Origin: Emiliania huxleyi CCMP1516
Lineage: Eukaryota; Haptophyta; Isochrysidales; Noelaerhabdaceae
DNA length: 64,000 nucleotides
Direction of reading: 5' to 3'
NCBI RefSeq assembly: GCF_000372725.1
Contig: NW_005200690.1
Span: 1 to 64,000, forward strand
Shown here piece by piece: positions 1 through 10,566 of the stretch. The notes under the pieces are model-generated. The model was not told where the DNA came from and did not search any database. It saw only the letters and a program-made list of their open reading frames with translations. How positions within the stretch are numbered: position 1 is the stretch's first letter; every line of letters begins with the position of its first letter. Both the position numbers and the translations under genes were made by a program.

Positions 1-289
1 CTGCGCCGGTCGGAGGCATGCCGGTGCGCGTCAAGTCGGAGGGAGCGGTTGCCTGAGCGTGCGGTGGCTGTCCCGGTCCTCGCTTCACAGCTCACTGTAC
101 TCTGGTTTGGCGCCTTGTCGCGAGTGTGCTGTGGGTCGGGATTGTTGCCAATGCGCAACGTGGCTCGCTCTCCATGTCCCGCGCCTGCCGGTTTGGCCGG
201 TATACCATTTCGGGCATGTCTTGTCCCAACATTGCTTTTATTCCGGCAAGAACACCAAGAAATCTGAGGTGCTGTTTTGTTCAAAGCCG

Positions 290-1117
290 CACCACCTCTA
301 CTCAGATCCGACCTCGTTCGACGGCACCGACCTTTCCCCGATCATGTTGCCAAACAACGGCTTCATGGAGGTGGTAGATCGATTCATCGAGATTCCCGTA
401 CCCTCGGCGACATCGCGGTCTCGCGCGAGACGGCGACGACGCAGCAGCGGTCCCGGTCGACGCCCGCGTCGAGTCGGGTGGCAAGGCATTTGGCGCCCTG
501 CGCGCCTGCGTCTTCCCCTCCCCATCCACTTCCAACAAAGCCAAAAAGGCGGTCTACGAGGCGATCGTTCTCTCGACCGTCCTCTACGGCTGCGAGACGT
601 GGAGTTTGACCGAGGAGCTGTCCGGCGGCTGCGCTGCATGCATGCCCATCACTTACGAGCAATGTGCCGGGTGTCGCGCAGCCAGGCGTGGGAGCATCAC
701 ATCTCGGCCCAAGAGCTGGGACAGCGGCTGGGGTTGGACTCCATCGAGTTCTACATCGCTCGCCGGCAGCTCCGGTGGCTTGGACACGTCAGCCGCATGC
801 CTTACGAGACGAGGCTCCCTCGCCGCTTGCTCTCGGCGTGGGTGCCCCATCGCCGCCCGATAGGCTCGCCGTCCATGACGTACGGCCGCTCCATCTTCAA
901 GGCGCTCGAGATGTTCCGCATCGACAAGACGCGCTGGCCCGAGCTCGCCGCGAACCGCAGCGCATGGCGCGAGACCTTGCGGACGGGCGTTGCCCCGCCA
1001 GCCTTTTGGCCGCAGCTCCACCGCCGCAGGCCAAGCCCCTGTCGCGCACAAAGCTCCCGCGCGCAGCAGACCCAAGCCAAGATGAATGAGTCGCTCCGCC
1101 GGGAGCGTCTCACATGA
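290..1117 (+). pseudogene. LINE-type reverse transcriptase relic (C-terminal part)
   Basis: Pieces of the region after the RT domain of a non-LTR retrotransposon polyprotein are readable, in changing frames. Around 480-620 one frame gives a KAFGALR...AVYEAIVLSTVLYGCETW block, the typical LYG-ETW motif. From about 620 the frame shifts and continues with RRLRCMHAHHLRAMCR and then RRQLRWLGHVSRM...RLPRRLLSAW, the usual conserved tail of such elements. At least one frameshift, near 620, separates the blocks, and nothing upstream looks like an intact polymerase. I therefore read it as a decayed, 5'-truncated copy. The family assignment rests on motif order only. Confidence 0.75.
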
Positions 1118-1880
1118 CAACATACACACACCAGCTGACGCACACACATACATTCATTCATGACTCTCAGTCAGCGCTTTGATCCCAATCACGACACATG
1201 CGTGACTCGCCTAGTGTGGAAACGCCGTGTACCGTGGGGCCTTGTTGTCCTAGCACGGGAGGACCCGTGTGGACCGGAGGTAACAGCAGCAGCAGCAGCA
1301 GAACACCTCCATCCAAGATCCCTGCCGCCCCTCTGCCCGCGGGGGTCGCACCGGGCGGGCTGCACACGTGCACATCCACGCGATCTATATAGACATCGTA
1401 CATGCCGTACAGTACAGATGTACAGGCCGCTACGGAGACGCAGCCCAGTAAATGAGGAGGACAAGTTTTTAATCGTCAAATGCTTTTCTTTCCACTCTCG
1501 ACATGTTACACGCATCCCCGGCAGAGCGGGCCGATAGTATGCGTTGCGCAATTGGCATGCCCCGCCAGCACGTTGTCACTACTAGAGGCGCAACACGACT
1601 GACAAGTTGGACATGAAGACCGGGTCTTCACGCGGGACAGCCGCGCAAAGGGGGTTCCGCCAACGGAGTGCGGGCGACAACGGGCGGGGTGGATAGCAAG
1701 GCTACCCTCGCACACACACCCTCGACTCGCGATATGTGTCCGCCACAGTGTCCTCTCGTCATATGCAAATCGACAGAGCGGCTCCTTCTTGGCCGAGCGG
1801 CTCCTTCTTGGCTCTGGGAGCTCCCGCTAACGCGGGCGCTCCACTTTAGTCGAGCTGATCCAGGAAGCCGGACTCCTCGA
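1118..1880. other. intergenic stretch, no gene seen
   Basis: No convincing coding frame. It contains short CA-rich and CAG-type runs (1280-1300) and mixed low-complexity sequence between the LINE relic and the 3' end of the minus-strand gene at 1881. Confidence 0.5.
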
Positions 1881-1948
1881 TCACGGCACACGCGGCGCCT
1901 CGATCTCTTCCTCCGAGTCGCTGACGTCGAAGTCCACAAACTCCGAGG

Positions 1949-2006
<58 letters not shown>

Positions 2007-3182
2007 GCCGAGCCCCGCGAGTGCGGCAGCAGCCTCGCCGAGGTGAGCCCCCGACTCCTCTTCCTCCGGCTCGTCCTCCGAGACTTCGTCCCACTCGTCG
2101 TCCTCCGGATCCTCCCACTGCTGATTCTCCTCCTTCTGCCCCTCCTCCTCCCCCTCCGCCGCACGTACCATGTACGGCGGAAGTCCGTCGGGAACGCTCC
2201 CTCCGCGAAGCGACGAGTAGGCCGCGTAGGCGAGTAAAGAGGGACCGACGGCGGGCGGCAACGCGTCGGACGGCGGCGATGGCGGCAACGCCTTTGATGG
2301 CGGCAAGGCGGCGAGGCGGGAGATGGCAGTCGCCGCTGCGCTGGCCGTCGTCGCCGCCAGCTTGGTGGCAGCGTGACACTTCTCCTCCCCCTCGCGGATC
2401 GGCAGCGACCCCGGGAAGAAGGTCGATTTTGCTTTCAGAAGGCCGAGGAGCTCACGCTCAGCTGCAGCCGCGGCGGTGATGGCGCAGCTCGACCACGCCT
2501 CCGCCTCTCGCTGGTACCGTCGTGCGAGTGCGTCGCGGTCGGCCGGCAAGGCTCCGGGCCAGGGCACCTCTTCGTACAGCGGGTGGGCGAAAGGCTCGGC
2601 GTTCTCCGCCCGCGTGTCATCGATCACAGCAGGTCCGCTGCCGCCACTGCCGCTCCCGCACTGAGGTCCGATGAAGACGAGTGAGCCCCAGGGCGAGCAG
2701 GAACGGTGCTGCCAGAGCAACTGACGCTCGACAAACGGTGGAGGCGGCGGCTCGAGCTCGGGGCCGAGGGAGGGCAACGAAGAGGGCAACGAAGAGGGCA
2801 ACGAAGAGGGCGAGGGACGAACGTTGTCGTTGAGAGACGCAGTGAGGGCGGCTCGAAGATTCGCCTCCTCCTCCTCGCGGGAGCGTGGCGCGTGTAGGCC
2901 AGGGTCGTAAAACCCTGCGCCCCGGTGGCGCCCCCAGCCGCCGACCTCGCCCCGAAAGCGCTTCTTTTGGTACGAGGTCTCCCTGCGGCCATCGCGGTCG
3001 ACATGGCGAAGCAAGGCGGAGCGCGCCGCCCTGCAACCGTTCTGAGAGAAGCGCGTGCGCTCCTCGTCGTCGGTAGTGCTGAGGCCGTCATCGCAAAGGT
3101 ACCCGCGCCTCCGCCAGTCCACACCGAACCCCTGCAGGTGCTTGGCGCGCGGCCGACGCTGCCGCTTACGTTCCTCGTCCAT
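1881..3182 (-). CDS. hypothetical protein with UIM-like motif, poly-alanine tract and acidic C terminus
   Basis: An uninterrupted frame of 433 codons. I chose the ATG at 3182 (MDEERKRQ...), the first ATG downstream of an ORF that is open for another 45 codons without one. The N terminus is basic. Residues about 103-119 (EEEEANLRAALTASLND) fit the ubiquitin-interacting motif pattern of an acidic block, then LxxALxxSLxD. A Pro/Ser-rich linker with repeated LPSS follows. The C-terminal third is acidic (EDPEDDEWDEVSEDEPEEEE), then comes a poly-alanine run encoded by a GCC/GGC array, and an acidic end. No known catalytic domain is recognised. A role in ubiquitin binding is inferred from the motif alone. 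Confidence 0.6.
1950..2005. repeat. (GCC)n trinucleotide array
   Basis: Near-perfect CCG/GCC triplets that encode the poly-alanine tract on the minus strand. Such arrays commonly vary in length between alleles. Confidence 0.9.
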
Positions 3183-3755
3183 CGGCCGACGCGTCACCGG
3201 CTGCCGGCGGGTTGCGGGGCGCGAGAATAAGCGCGAAGGCGGCAGACCTAGCCCGTGTGAAGTGCGCGCTCGTACGCAGCGCGCGCATCTCAAGCGCCTA
3301 GCCGCCCGGAAGGACACTCAAGCGCCTTTTTTTTGCCGGATCATTGGACGCCGACAGGAATGGCTCGCCGATACGAGGGTTCGGGTTTATTCCACCGCAC
3401 ATAACAGTGAAAGGAATAGCAGGACCCAGGGTGGGCGGTCGGTCGGTCGGTCGATCGGTGCGTACCAACCAAACCACGAACCAACCATACATACATACAT
3501 ACATACTCGAGTACCAGCCAGGCCAGCCAGCAAGCAAAGCAAGCAAAAAAAAGCAAAGAAGCATAAAAGCTAGTATGGGCTGGGGCTGCTTGGGGCTGGG
3601 GAAAGACGCGGAATGAGGCGGACGGAGATGCGAGGGCGTGTAGCCGGGAGTGTTGATGTGGGGGTGGAGGCGGAGGTGGATGCGTCCCAAACTTTGGTCG
3701 GGACAGAGCAAGCCGCACCGCGGGCCGGGCCCCTCCCCCTCTCAATCCCTCGAAG
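3183..3755. other. intergenic stretch with simple repeats
   Basis: It lies between the divergent starts of the genes at 3182 and 3756, so it probably holds both promoters. It contains a GGTC/GGTCGGTCG run near 3433-3460 and a CATA tetranucleotide run near 3487-3507. No gene is seen. Confidence 0.6.
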
Positions 3756-4511
3756 ATGGCCTGGTGGACGCGCCTACGCGCCATGCTCCCCTCAGGCCCG
3801 CCGGGGCCGCTCTTCCACAGCACGATCCTCTGCTGCCAAACCGGAGGCCTCACCTTTGGCATACGCACCTACCTGAAGGAGGGCGACCGGCAGCGGCTTC
3901 AAAAGGCAGAGGCGGCGGCCGTCGAGGACAGCCGGCGCGCCGACGCCGCCGCGATGCACGCTCTCGACAGAACGGCCGCCTACTTCAATGCGCGGCGGCC
4001 CGAGCGGATGGTCCTCGAACTCGAGGCATACCGGATGCGGAAGGAGCCGTCCAGCCGCTCATGGAATGGCTGGGGCTCTGGCGGCGGCGGCGGCTCGTCA
4101 CCGGCTGGCTGGGCCGACGCCTGGCTCGAACGACGCGTGGGGCTCGACGAGGAGGCGATGGCGATGGAGGGGCACCGCGTGGAGCTCAAGAACCTTTGGT
4201 TCCTAGCAAAGCAGGCGTGGGAGGGGCATCCGGCTCAACGCGAGCTCATGCGGGACTTCTTCTTCACCGCGCCGCTCAATCATGCCCTCGCGGTGCGCTG
4301 CCTGCGGCTACTGGAGCCGATGGACGTGGCGCGAACCCGCCGACGCGGGATGGACTATGAGCGGCCCTCAATTTATCCGTGGCTGGCCGAGATGTACTGC
4401 ATCGGCGACCAGCCGGCGGGGCCGCTCGGGGGCTCTAAACACGCGGCGGAGAGGCGCACACCATGGTGGTTTATCGACGCACGGCGCGGACAGAACCGCG
4501 CGGTGCTGTGA
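3756..4511 (+). CDS. hypothetical protein, 251 aa
   Basis: A single open frame from ATG 3756 to TGA 4509-4511. I do not recognise the family. The N terminus (MAWWTRLRAMLP) is weakly hydrophobic and basic. The middle is helical and charged (residues about 45-110, alanine/arginine/glutamate-rich) and is followed by a glycine/serine linker (WGSGGGGGSS). A second helical part contains an LKNLWFLAKQAW segment and ends WWFIDARRGQNRAVL. The two halves read like ordinary folded protein, and the absence of an internal stop over 250 codons with a sensible ATG supports a real gene. A 3' retroposon fragment lies 200 bp downstream. Confidence 0.5.
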   Translation: MAWWTRLRAMLPSGPPGPLFHSTILCCQTGGLTFGIRTYLKEGDRQRLQKAEAAAVEDSRRADAAAMHALDRTAAYFNARRPERMVLELEAYRMRKEPSSRSWNGWGSGGGGGSSPAGWADAWLERRVGLDEEAMAMEGHRVELKNLWFLAKQAWEGHPAQRELMRDFFFTAPLNHALAVRCLRLLEPMDVARTRRRGMDYERPSIYPWLAEMYCIGDQPAGPLGGSKHAAERRTPWWFIDARRGQNRAVL

Positions 4512-4710
4512 GGATACCACCTCGTGCACAGCACCACGCTCCACGGTGTCGGTGTGCTTGTGTGAGACCCCGACGATAATGAGGATCTTGTTGGGCCAGC
4601 AGCAGCACACGCTCGGTGTAGGGAAGGTAGTCAAGAAAAGAGCTCAAATTTATGCCCCAAAATAGAACGTCGAAGGAGCGCACACTGCACACATAGCACA
4701 ACTCACCCCA

Positions 4711-4804
4711 CACACAAAGAACCCTGCACAAAGATCGCACGGGCGGGGACCTGTTCCTTTTTACCCAACACAGTAGAGGTGTCCGTTTTTATTTATTTAT
4801 TTAA
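4711..4804 (+). mobile_element. retroposon fragment, copy A (3' end only)
   Basis: Shares the segment running from CAAAGAACCCTGCACAAAG to CCGTTTTTATTTATTTATTT with copies at 22272-22597 and 42652-43062 (minus strand), and at 32590-32672 and 61486-61982 (plus strand). All copies share the same 3' end with a TTTA-type tail and differ at the 5' end. That is the signature of 5'-truncated non-LTR retroposition. Confidence 0.75.
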
Positions 4805-4873
4805 CAAAGGAGCACACGTTTCTAATAGAAGATGTTGCACGCTGTCGCCCCCCCCCTTCCATCCCCGGAATCC

Positions 4874-6230
4874 TTACCCATCGAGCACGGTGTACGAAAT
4901 CCGCGTCACCTTGCCCTTCCCCTTGACGGCCTCGACCTTGACGGCGCCTACAGCGGAACACGCACGCGGCGGGCTGTGGCGGCGAGACGGCCGAGAATGC
5001 GCTCCTCCTCCCGCATCGGGCGGCCTAGCTCCCTCGTGTCTGCGACGTGCGTCCCTCCGCACGGGCAGACCATGCCTCCCACCCCGACCACACGCACCCA
5101 CCCCTTGCCCCAAAGCGCCGGGTCGGACGGGATGGTGTTGGGCGAGCAGTAGTCGCCCAGCGCCGTCGCGTCCACCGTCTGCACCGTCGAAGGCACCGCC
5201 CGCGCGATGAGCTCATCCATCGCCGCCTACGCGCGAAGCCTCCCTCAGCTTCCGCGAACCTTCCGGGAAGCGGCGGTGTGTGGATGGCCGGTCGGCCGCC
5301 TGCAGCTTCGGCAGCAGCGCCTCTCGCTCGCTCGCCTCGAGCTTGCCCTCGTACTCGACGTACGCGCCTGCTCGCAGCAGCGAGGGGCGTTGGGCAGCAC
5401 GCCGCGGACACACACCATGGAAGCAAAGACGCGCCACCGCCGCCCTCGCCGCCGCCACTCTCACCGCCCTCTCCACCGCCACTCTCACCAAACCCGTTCC
5501 CCGCCGCCGCCGCCGCCGCCGCCGCCGCCCCCGCCGCTGCCGCGCGCCTGGCGTGAAGTGGTACCCCTTGGTCGGCCTCAACGTGCTGCCCGCCTGCGTC
5601 ATCGCGACGTCGATGAGGTGGCCGGCAGAGTGGACCCGCGCGTTGTACCTGCGACGAGCAAAGAGGCGCTGATCACGGGTGAGGACGGCGTCTCCCAGGC
5701 CGCGCCGCACGGCGCCTCCTCGGCGGCTCGTCCACCGCCAGCGACACAGTGTCTCCTGCTCCAAAGTCGGGCGCTGGACCGCCTGGCTCGCCGTCGTGCC
5801 TCACGACGCCCTCGCCGTCCTTCTTGACCATGCGCACGGCCCACGCGGCGCCGCCGCCGGCCCGGGTGAGCGTACCCGTGTCGGCCGGCTGCCCGCCGCC
5901 CTGCGCGTGGAAGCAGGTTTCATCCAGCACTACGGCCCACCCGCCGCCGCCCGCCTTCTCGCCCACCTCCAGCACAGTCGCCTCGGCCGTGAAGAGGTAC
6001 GTGTCCGCCTGGTAGAGCAGTTTGGTCGCAGGCAGCGCGCCGCCACCTCCGCCGGCGGCGACTGGCGCGCCACCTGGCGGCGCCGACTGCTTGACGGTCG
6101 CGGCAGGGGCCTTCGTGGGAGCCTTGAAGTTCGAGGGTTGACTGACGTGCAGCTTTTGGAGAGACACCGGCCTCCCACCCGACGCCACGCCGATGAGCTC
6201 GTCGAGGAGGAAGATGCTGTGGCCAGGCAT
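4874..6230 (-). CDS. alanyl-tRNA editing protein, AlaX/AARSD1-like (5 exons)
   Basis: Predicted to hydrolyse mischarged Ser-tRNA(Ala) in trans. Five exons on the minus strand fit in phase: 6230-5716, 5648-5548, 5367-5300, 5226-5025 and 4947-4874, giving 319 residues. Exon 1 carries the FHAQGGGQPADTGTL block (GGGQ motif), exon 2 the zinc/catalytic HSAGHL (HxxxH), exon 3 YVEYEGK, and exon 4 VCPCGGTHV (second metal-binding C/H motif of the SAD domain). Exon 5 ends TRISYTVLDG. All four introns (67, 180, 73 and 77 nt) start with GC and end with AG, and no GT donor preserves the motifs. The first about 75 residues, ahead of LLYQADTYLF, are not conserved with the family and could be a leader. I chose ATG 6230 because the longer ORF upstream has no ATG. 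Confidence 0.88.
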
Positions 6231-6275
6231 GAAGCGAGTTGCGAGCGAGGAGAACGTCGCTCGCAACCAATTGAG

Positions 6276-7221
6276 GAGCGTATCTCACGAATACTTGATT
6301 TTGCAGGGCTGTCGGATTTTTCCGCGCCTCGAAATTCCTAACAATCGCCTCGCCGCTCCACAATGCCTTTCTCCGTTGCCTCCAGCCGCGCGGCGCCATC
6401 GTCCTCGATCCAGTGCCGGCCTGTGACAAGCTTGGCAGCTCGCGGATCGACGATCGCCACGAGCTGCTGCCCGGCGACCGCCGCTCGCCTTCGACGACAG
6501 TCCTAACAATCGGCGGTGAGCGGCACCTCCTTGGCCCAGCACCGGTGTTGTCACGTCTCAGCTGCTTCATTGCCATGTCCAGTTATGGCGGAGACGCGCT
6601 GATAGCATTCCTGTGCACGCAGTTGGACCAGCACGGCCATCGGGTGCGTGGCGCAAAAAGACCTGTTTGCGCTGTCTTCGATATCAGCGGCTACATGCGC
6701 TGCTGCGCGTACCTGTGACGCACACATGTTGATCACATCCATATACCTCACTAACACACAGCTGGCGAGCCTTGCATTCCTCGTCTGGCCATGCTGTGCA
6801 TCATCTCACCGTATGCAGCCGTATACGCCCACGGTGCTCACAGGGTCGGGCGTCACGGTGCTCGTGGCAAGCATCTCCGTCACTCTTGTGACTTGTGGGC
6901 TTGGTGGTGTTGCCTCCGGTGCTACTGCTGGCTAGGGTGCCAATGGCGCGACGGGAGGCGGCCATTGGCGCCACTACAGCAACGATTGTTAGGCCGTGGA
7001 AAAATCCGGAATTCGTGCCCCGAACCGGCCGACACGTGGCCGCATATATGTATATATACCACGTCCGTATGGGCTGCACAAGCCAAACCACGCTCATCAC
7101 AGCTTGTCACAGTGTGGCCCCTGGCAGTGGTAAGCCATTCTTGGTGTACCAGCTCACAGGAGGGCCGCTTGAACACGATTGTTAGACGGCGTGAAAAATC
7201 AAGTATTCGTGAGATACGCTC
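6276..7221. mobile_element. inverted-repeat element (MITE-like), 946 bp
   Basis: A 27-bp perfect inverted repeat beginning GAGCGTATCTCACGAATACT is at 6276-6302 and, inverted, at 7195-7221. Inside it, CTAACAATCG occurs near 6339 and 6503, and its complement CGATTGTTAG near 6983 and 7176, so a second, diverged pair of ends is nested inside the first. No transposase frame is visible. I could not identify a target-site duplication. Confidence 0.65.
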
Positions 7222-7261
7222 GTTCGCAAAGTATGCCGGCGCGGCTAAAAAAAGAAAATCC

Positions 7262-7480
7262 TGGCGGGGAAACCTGGTAAACGGAACTATACCTGGCTCC
7301 GAGTAGAGGGTGGCGTCCTGCAGTTAAGGGGAAACCTGGTACGCGGGGCTAACCCTCGGACAGTATTCTTTAGCTCCGAGTAGAGGGGGCGTTCCGCAGC
7401 TAGGGGGACCCACAGCGCGAGGGAAAAATTCCGCCGCTGGGGAAACCCGGAGCGCAGAACTAACCCTCGGAGACCCGTGT
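7262..7480. repeat. diverged tandem repeat
   Basis: Three related blocks of GGGGAAACCTGGTA..CGG..CTA..CC, each followed by a CTCCGAGTAGAGGG or CCCTCGGA segment. No coding frame. Confidence 0.6.
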
Positions 7481-7489
7481 TATGGCCCT

Positions 7490-7640
7490 GCGAACGCGCA
7501 CCCCCCAGGGCTAGGGCTCTCTAGCCCGTAACCCGATGCCGATCATCCGGCCCGCTGGGCGCGCTTCTCAGCTCCCCGGCCCTGGATGTGAGGTTGCCGA
7601 CTGCACTCCAAGATTCCAAGTGCTCCAAGTGCTCGAGTCC
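7490..7640 (+). repeat. dispersed repeat, copy 1 (partner at 61343-61485)
   Basis: Starts CGAACGCGCACCCCCCAGGG and runs through GGCCCGCTGGG to CACTCCAAGTGCTCCAAG. The second copy, in the same orientation, is at 61343-61485 with scattered substitutions and a short indel. Confidence 0.8.
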
Positions 7641-8282
7641 GTGCGGGCGTGCGGGCGGGCTCGCCGGGCTGGGCGAAGCTCCGAGCGGGTCTTCGAGCTC
7701 GCCGCCCGCGAGGAGCCAGCATGGCTCGTCGCTCGACGGGAGCCTGCCCAGCATGCTCTGGGCATTCTGTACAGCCTCGCCGAGCTGTCTGGGAAGGCCT
7801 ACAGAGACAGGGCGGGCTGCCTCGGGCGCGATGGCGCGCTGAATAGTACCATGACTACGAGCTCTCGATCGGGTCGCCGGCAGCGAGCTTGCGCGGCGTG
7901 CTGCTCGACGGCAGGCTGCTCCCCACCCTTTCAACAGTGTCTTTTACCTCGCTGCTCTCGCTGCAACCGCCTGCGGGGGCCGGCGCCGGCCGCCTCGCTT
8001 CGCCAGTGCTGCCTACGCCTACCTACGACACGCGCATCGGCTCGCCGCCCGCGTCGCCTGCCCTGCGGCGGACCCGCGTGGCGCGACGCTCGTCGGGAAC
8101 GTGCTCAGTAGGCTGTGAAGCGCAGCCTGACTCACTCAGAGCGCCGCTGATGCGGCATGGGGCCGCCGGCGGCACTGCTGCCGCGCACGCTGCGCTGTGG
8201 GCGTCACCATCGTGTCCTCGCCGCGTCGCCGACGCCACTTGCGGCTCGCGGCTGCCCTGCCCTTCCCTGCCATCGCGCAAAC
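7641..8282. other. stretch without a confident gene
   Basis: Frames are open on both strands because of high GC, but none shows a recognisable domain or a consistent protein-like composition. Confidence 0.4.
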
Positions 8283-8325
8283 AAACACACACACACACAC
8301 ACACGCACACACACACACACACATT
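8283..8325. repeat. (CA)n microsatellite
   Basis: About 20 CA dinucleotides with a single CG interruption. Confidence 0.95.
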
Positions 8326-8550
8326 ATTAATCATCGGGTAATAATTATTAATTGTTAATCATCGGGCGGCGGCGCGGCGCGGCGGCGGGCGGCGCGAGGC
8401 GGCGGCGCGGCGAGGCAGCGGGCGACGCAGGGCGGGGCGGCGCGGCGGCGGGTGGTATAATTACTTTTTAATTAATTAATAATGAATTAATAATCATCGG
8501 GCGGCGGGGCGGCGCGGCGGCGGGCGGCGCGGAGCGGGGCGGCGAGACCA
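8326..8550. repeat. alternating AT-rich / GGCGGCG tandem blocks
   Basis: Two to three repeats of an AT-rich block (ATTAATCATCGGG type) followed by a GGCGGCGCGG-rich block. The abrupt change between almost pure AT and almost pure GC is unlike the surrounding DNA. Confidence 0.8.
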
Positions 8551-9855
8551 TCTGTACTGAACGGGCCAGCTAGCTGGTCTTTGAGTCAGCGCAATGGTCG
8601 CGCCGCCCTCGAATCAAGGGGCTGCCTTCCACCCGTCGCTGCTCAGGCCGGGGGAGGGGGAAAGATCTCCTGTTCCGCGGAACGGGAGGCCCCTCCTTGC
8701 CCGGTCTGCGATGCAGGGCGGTGGTCGTGCCATCTTCGCTTCGTACACGCAACCACCACGCCGCAATCGTCGCCGGCGCGCGACACGTTCTCGTCAGCAG
8801 GACTGTCCTCGTCGTGTGTGTCGCCAAGGCGAGACACTCAGGGACGGAGCCGACGGGACGCGGCTCGAAGGGCGTGGCTCCGCAGCGCGGCTGGCACTCG
8901 TCGCAGAGGCCTCGCCTTCGAAAAGTCGGGCATGGCTCTACCCGCAACTTTCTCGCTAACACGCGCGCACCGCCGAGCCTGCGGTGGGCGCGCTGCGGCC
9001 GCACGTCTACCTCCGTCATAGTGCCACGACGTGCGGCCTAGATTTAGCCCACGCGCCTCTGCTCGCAAACACTCACCCAATGAATTGTCATCACCCGTGA
9101 GTGCGAGATAGGGCTAGCAGTAGGCAGCTAGCCTGTGAGGAGGGCGTCCATAGACACCTCACTAGACCCCACACACGGTCTCGTCCGTGCCTCGCCGGCC
9201 GGCGAGATTGCTAGAGGCGGAGCGGTCTGCTCTACTCTCACATGTTACTTCCTGCCGTCTGTTGTGCCCTTGTTCGTTCTCTTGGCACCTTGGAGTGCTG
9301 GGGGGGGCGACAGGGAGGATGTGGCCTTGAGTTATGTGTACGCCTACTCAGGGTGTGTGGCAGCCCGCTGGCTGTGTGTCTTGTGAGCCTGTTTGTGTCT
9401 GTGTGTCGCTCGTGCGTGTCGTCATCATCTGTCCTGCGTCCACCCATACCGCGTTGGTGTCCAGTCCGAGCCTGGCTGTTCTTCACCTTCCTACATACAT
9501 ACATGCGGAATCGGTAAGTGGGCGAGGCTCTAGCTTGCTCCGATGATCCGCCGATTCCAGCTGGTACGCCGGCAAGTACGCGGGCGAGGCGGCGGATGAT
9601 CGGGGATCAGCGGAGAAGAAGACTGGCGAAAAGGTGGAGGAGGAGGCTGCGGAGGAAGCGGCGGAGGAGGCGGCGGAGGAGCAGCGGAGGAGGCGGAGGA
9701 GGAGGCGGTCGAGACGTGGTGGTGGACAGGCCGCGACGGGGCTTTGAACAAAAATAACCTTGGAGTATGAAATGAACTCGGGGGCACGGGACGCGGCACA
9801 AACGGGGCACAAATAACCTTACAGGCAGATTTGTGTGTGATTACAGCGCTCCAAC
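8551..9855. other. stretch without a confident gene
   Basis: A minus-strand frame of 149 codons (9019-8570) has a cysteine cluster (PCPTFRRRGLCDECQPRC) but no recognisable domain and no support beyond its length. A purine-strand GGAGGAGGC array lies at 9620-9715. Confidence 0.4.
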
Positions 9856-10356
9856 ATGCCCCGCGTGAACTTGCCACGTCGCAAGGCTCGGACGTCCCCA
9901 TCTCCGTCCTTGGCCCGAGTTCCTGTCGATATGTCGGAAAAGAGCACGCTTCCCAGCCCGCTGCGGTCTCGTGGCACCCTGAGCGACGACACCCCGGCGT
10001 GGCTGGTCGACGCAATCGCGGATCAGTCCAGCGGACGCCCGGCTGCACTGCGCTCGCCAACCCGCTCTGTGCGCCTCTCCGCATTGGAGGACGCTGCTGC
10101 CGACGACGAGCCAGAGTGGTTGGTGGACGCCGTCGCGGTGGTGCGGCGCATCCGAACCTCCTTCAGCCGGCGACAGCGCGAGCGCGATCGGCGAGAGGCG
10201 GCGATGGAGTGCAAGCCCATCGCCCGCTGCTCCAGTGGCGGGAGCAGAGGTAGCATCAGGCGCAGCGCGGCCATGCGAGGCCGGGGGACGCCGAGCGGCT
10301 CGATCGAGTCGAGGCTATGGCTCAGGTCCGTTCTCCGCAGTGTGTGCTGCTGTTGA
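9856..10356 (+). CDS. small hypothetical protein with duplicated WLVDA motif, 166 aa
   Basis: Open frame from ATG 9856 to TGA 10354-10356. The only clear feature is an internal repeat: DDTPAWLVDAIA at about residues 37-48 and DDEPEWLVDAVA at about 83-94. Each is an acidic-proline-Trp-Leu-Val-Asp-Ala segment that could be a short docking helix. The rest is Ser/Arg/Pro-rich and probably disordered, and the protein ends CCC. No family is recognised. The duplication at protein level in an otherwise low-complexity sequence is the main argument for coding. Confidence 0.45.
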   Translation: MPRVNLPRRKARTSPSPSLARVPVDMSEKSTLPSPLRSRGTLSDDTPAWLVDAIADQSSGRPAALRSPTRSVRLSALEDAAADDEPEWLVDAVAVVRRIRTSFSRRQRERDRREAAMECKPIARCSSGGSRGSIRRSAAMRGRGTPSGSIESRLWLRSVLRSVCCC

Positions 10357-10566
10357 CAGCTCAGCATAATTATGTCAACTCGGATCAGCCTGCCGCCCGA
10401 CTAAAACTGTTATGTCTCACTGTGCATCGCGTGCGTTTTTGAGGAAGCGTGTCGTGGGCCGACCGGAAGACTCGGAGGAGGAGGAAAGAGGTAGGTCTCG
10501 GTTTTGAGGGATCCTTTCAGCTAGGAGACTATCCACAATACCGACTCACAAAAAGTCTACACTGCC

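Noticed and set aside
7262-7480. Ribosomal RNA-like sequence (GGGGAAACCTGGTA blocks)
   Set aside because: The blocks form a diverged tandem repeat and do not match conserved rRNA segments.
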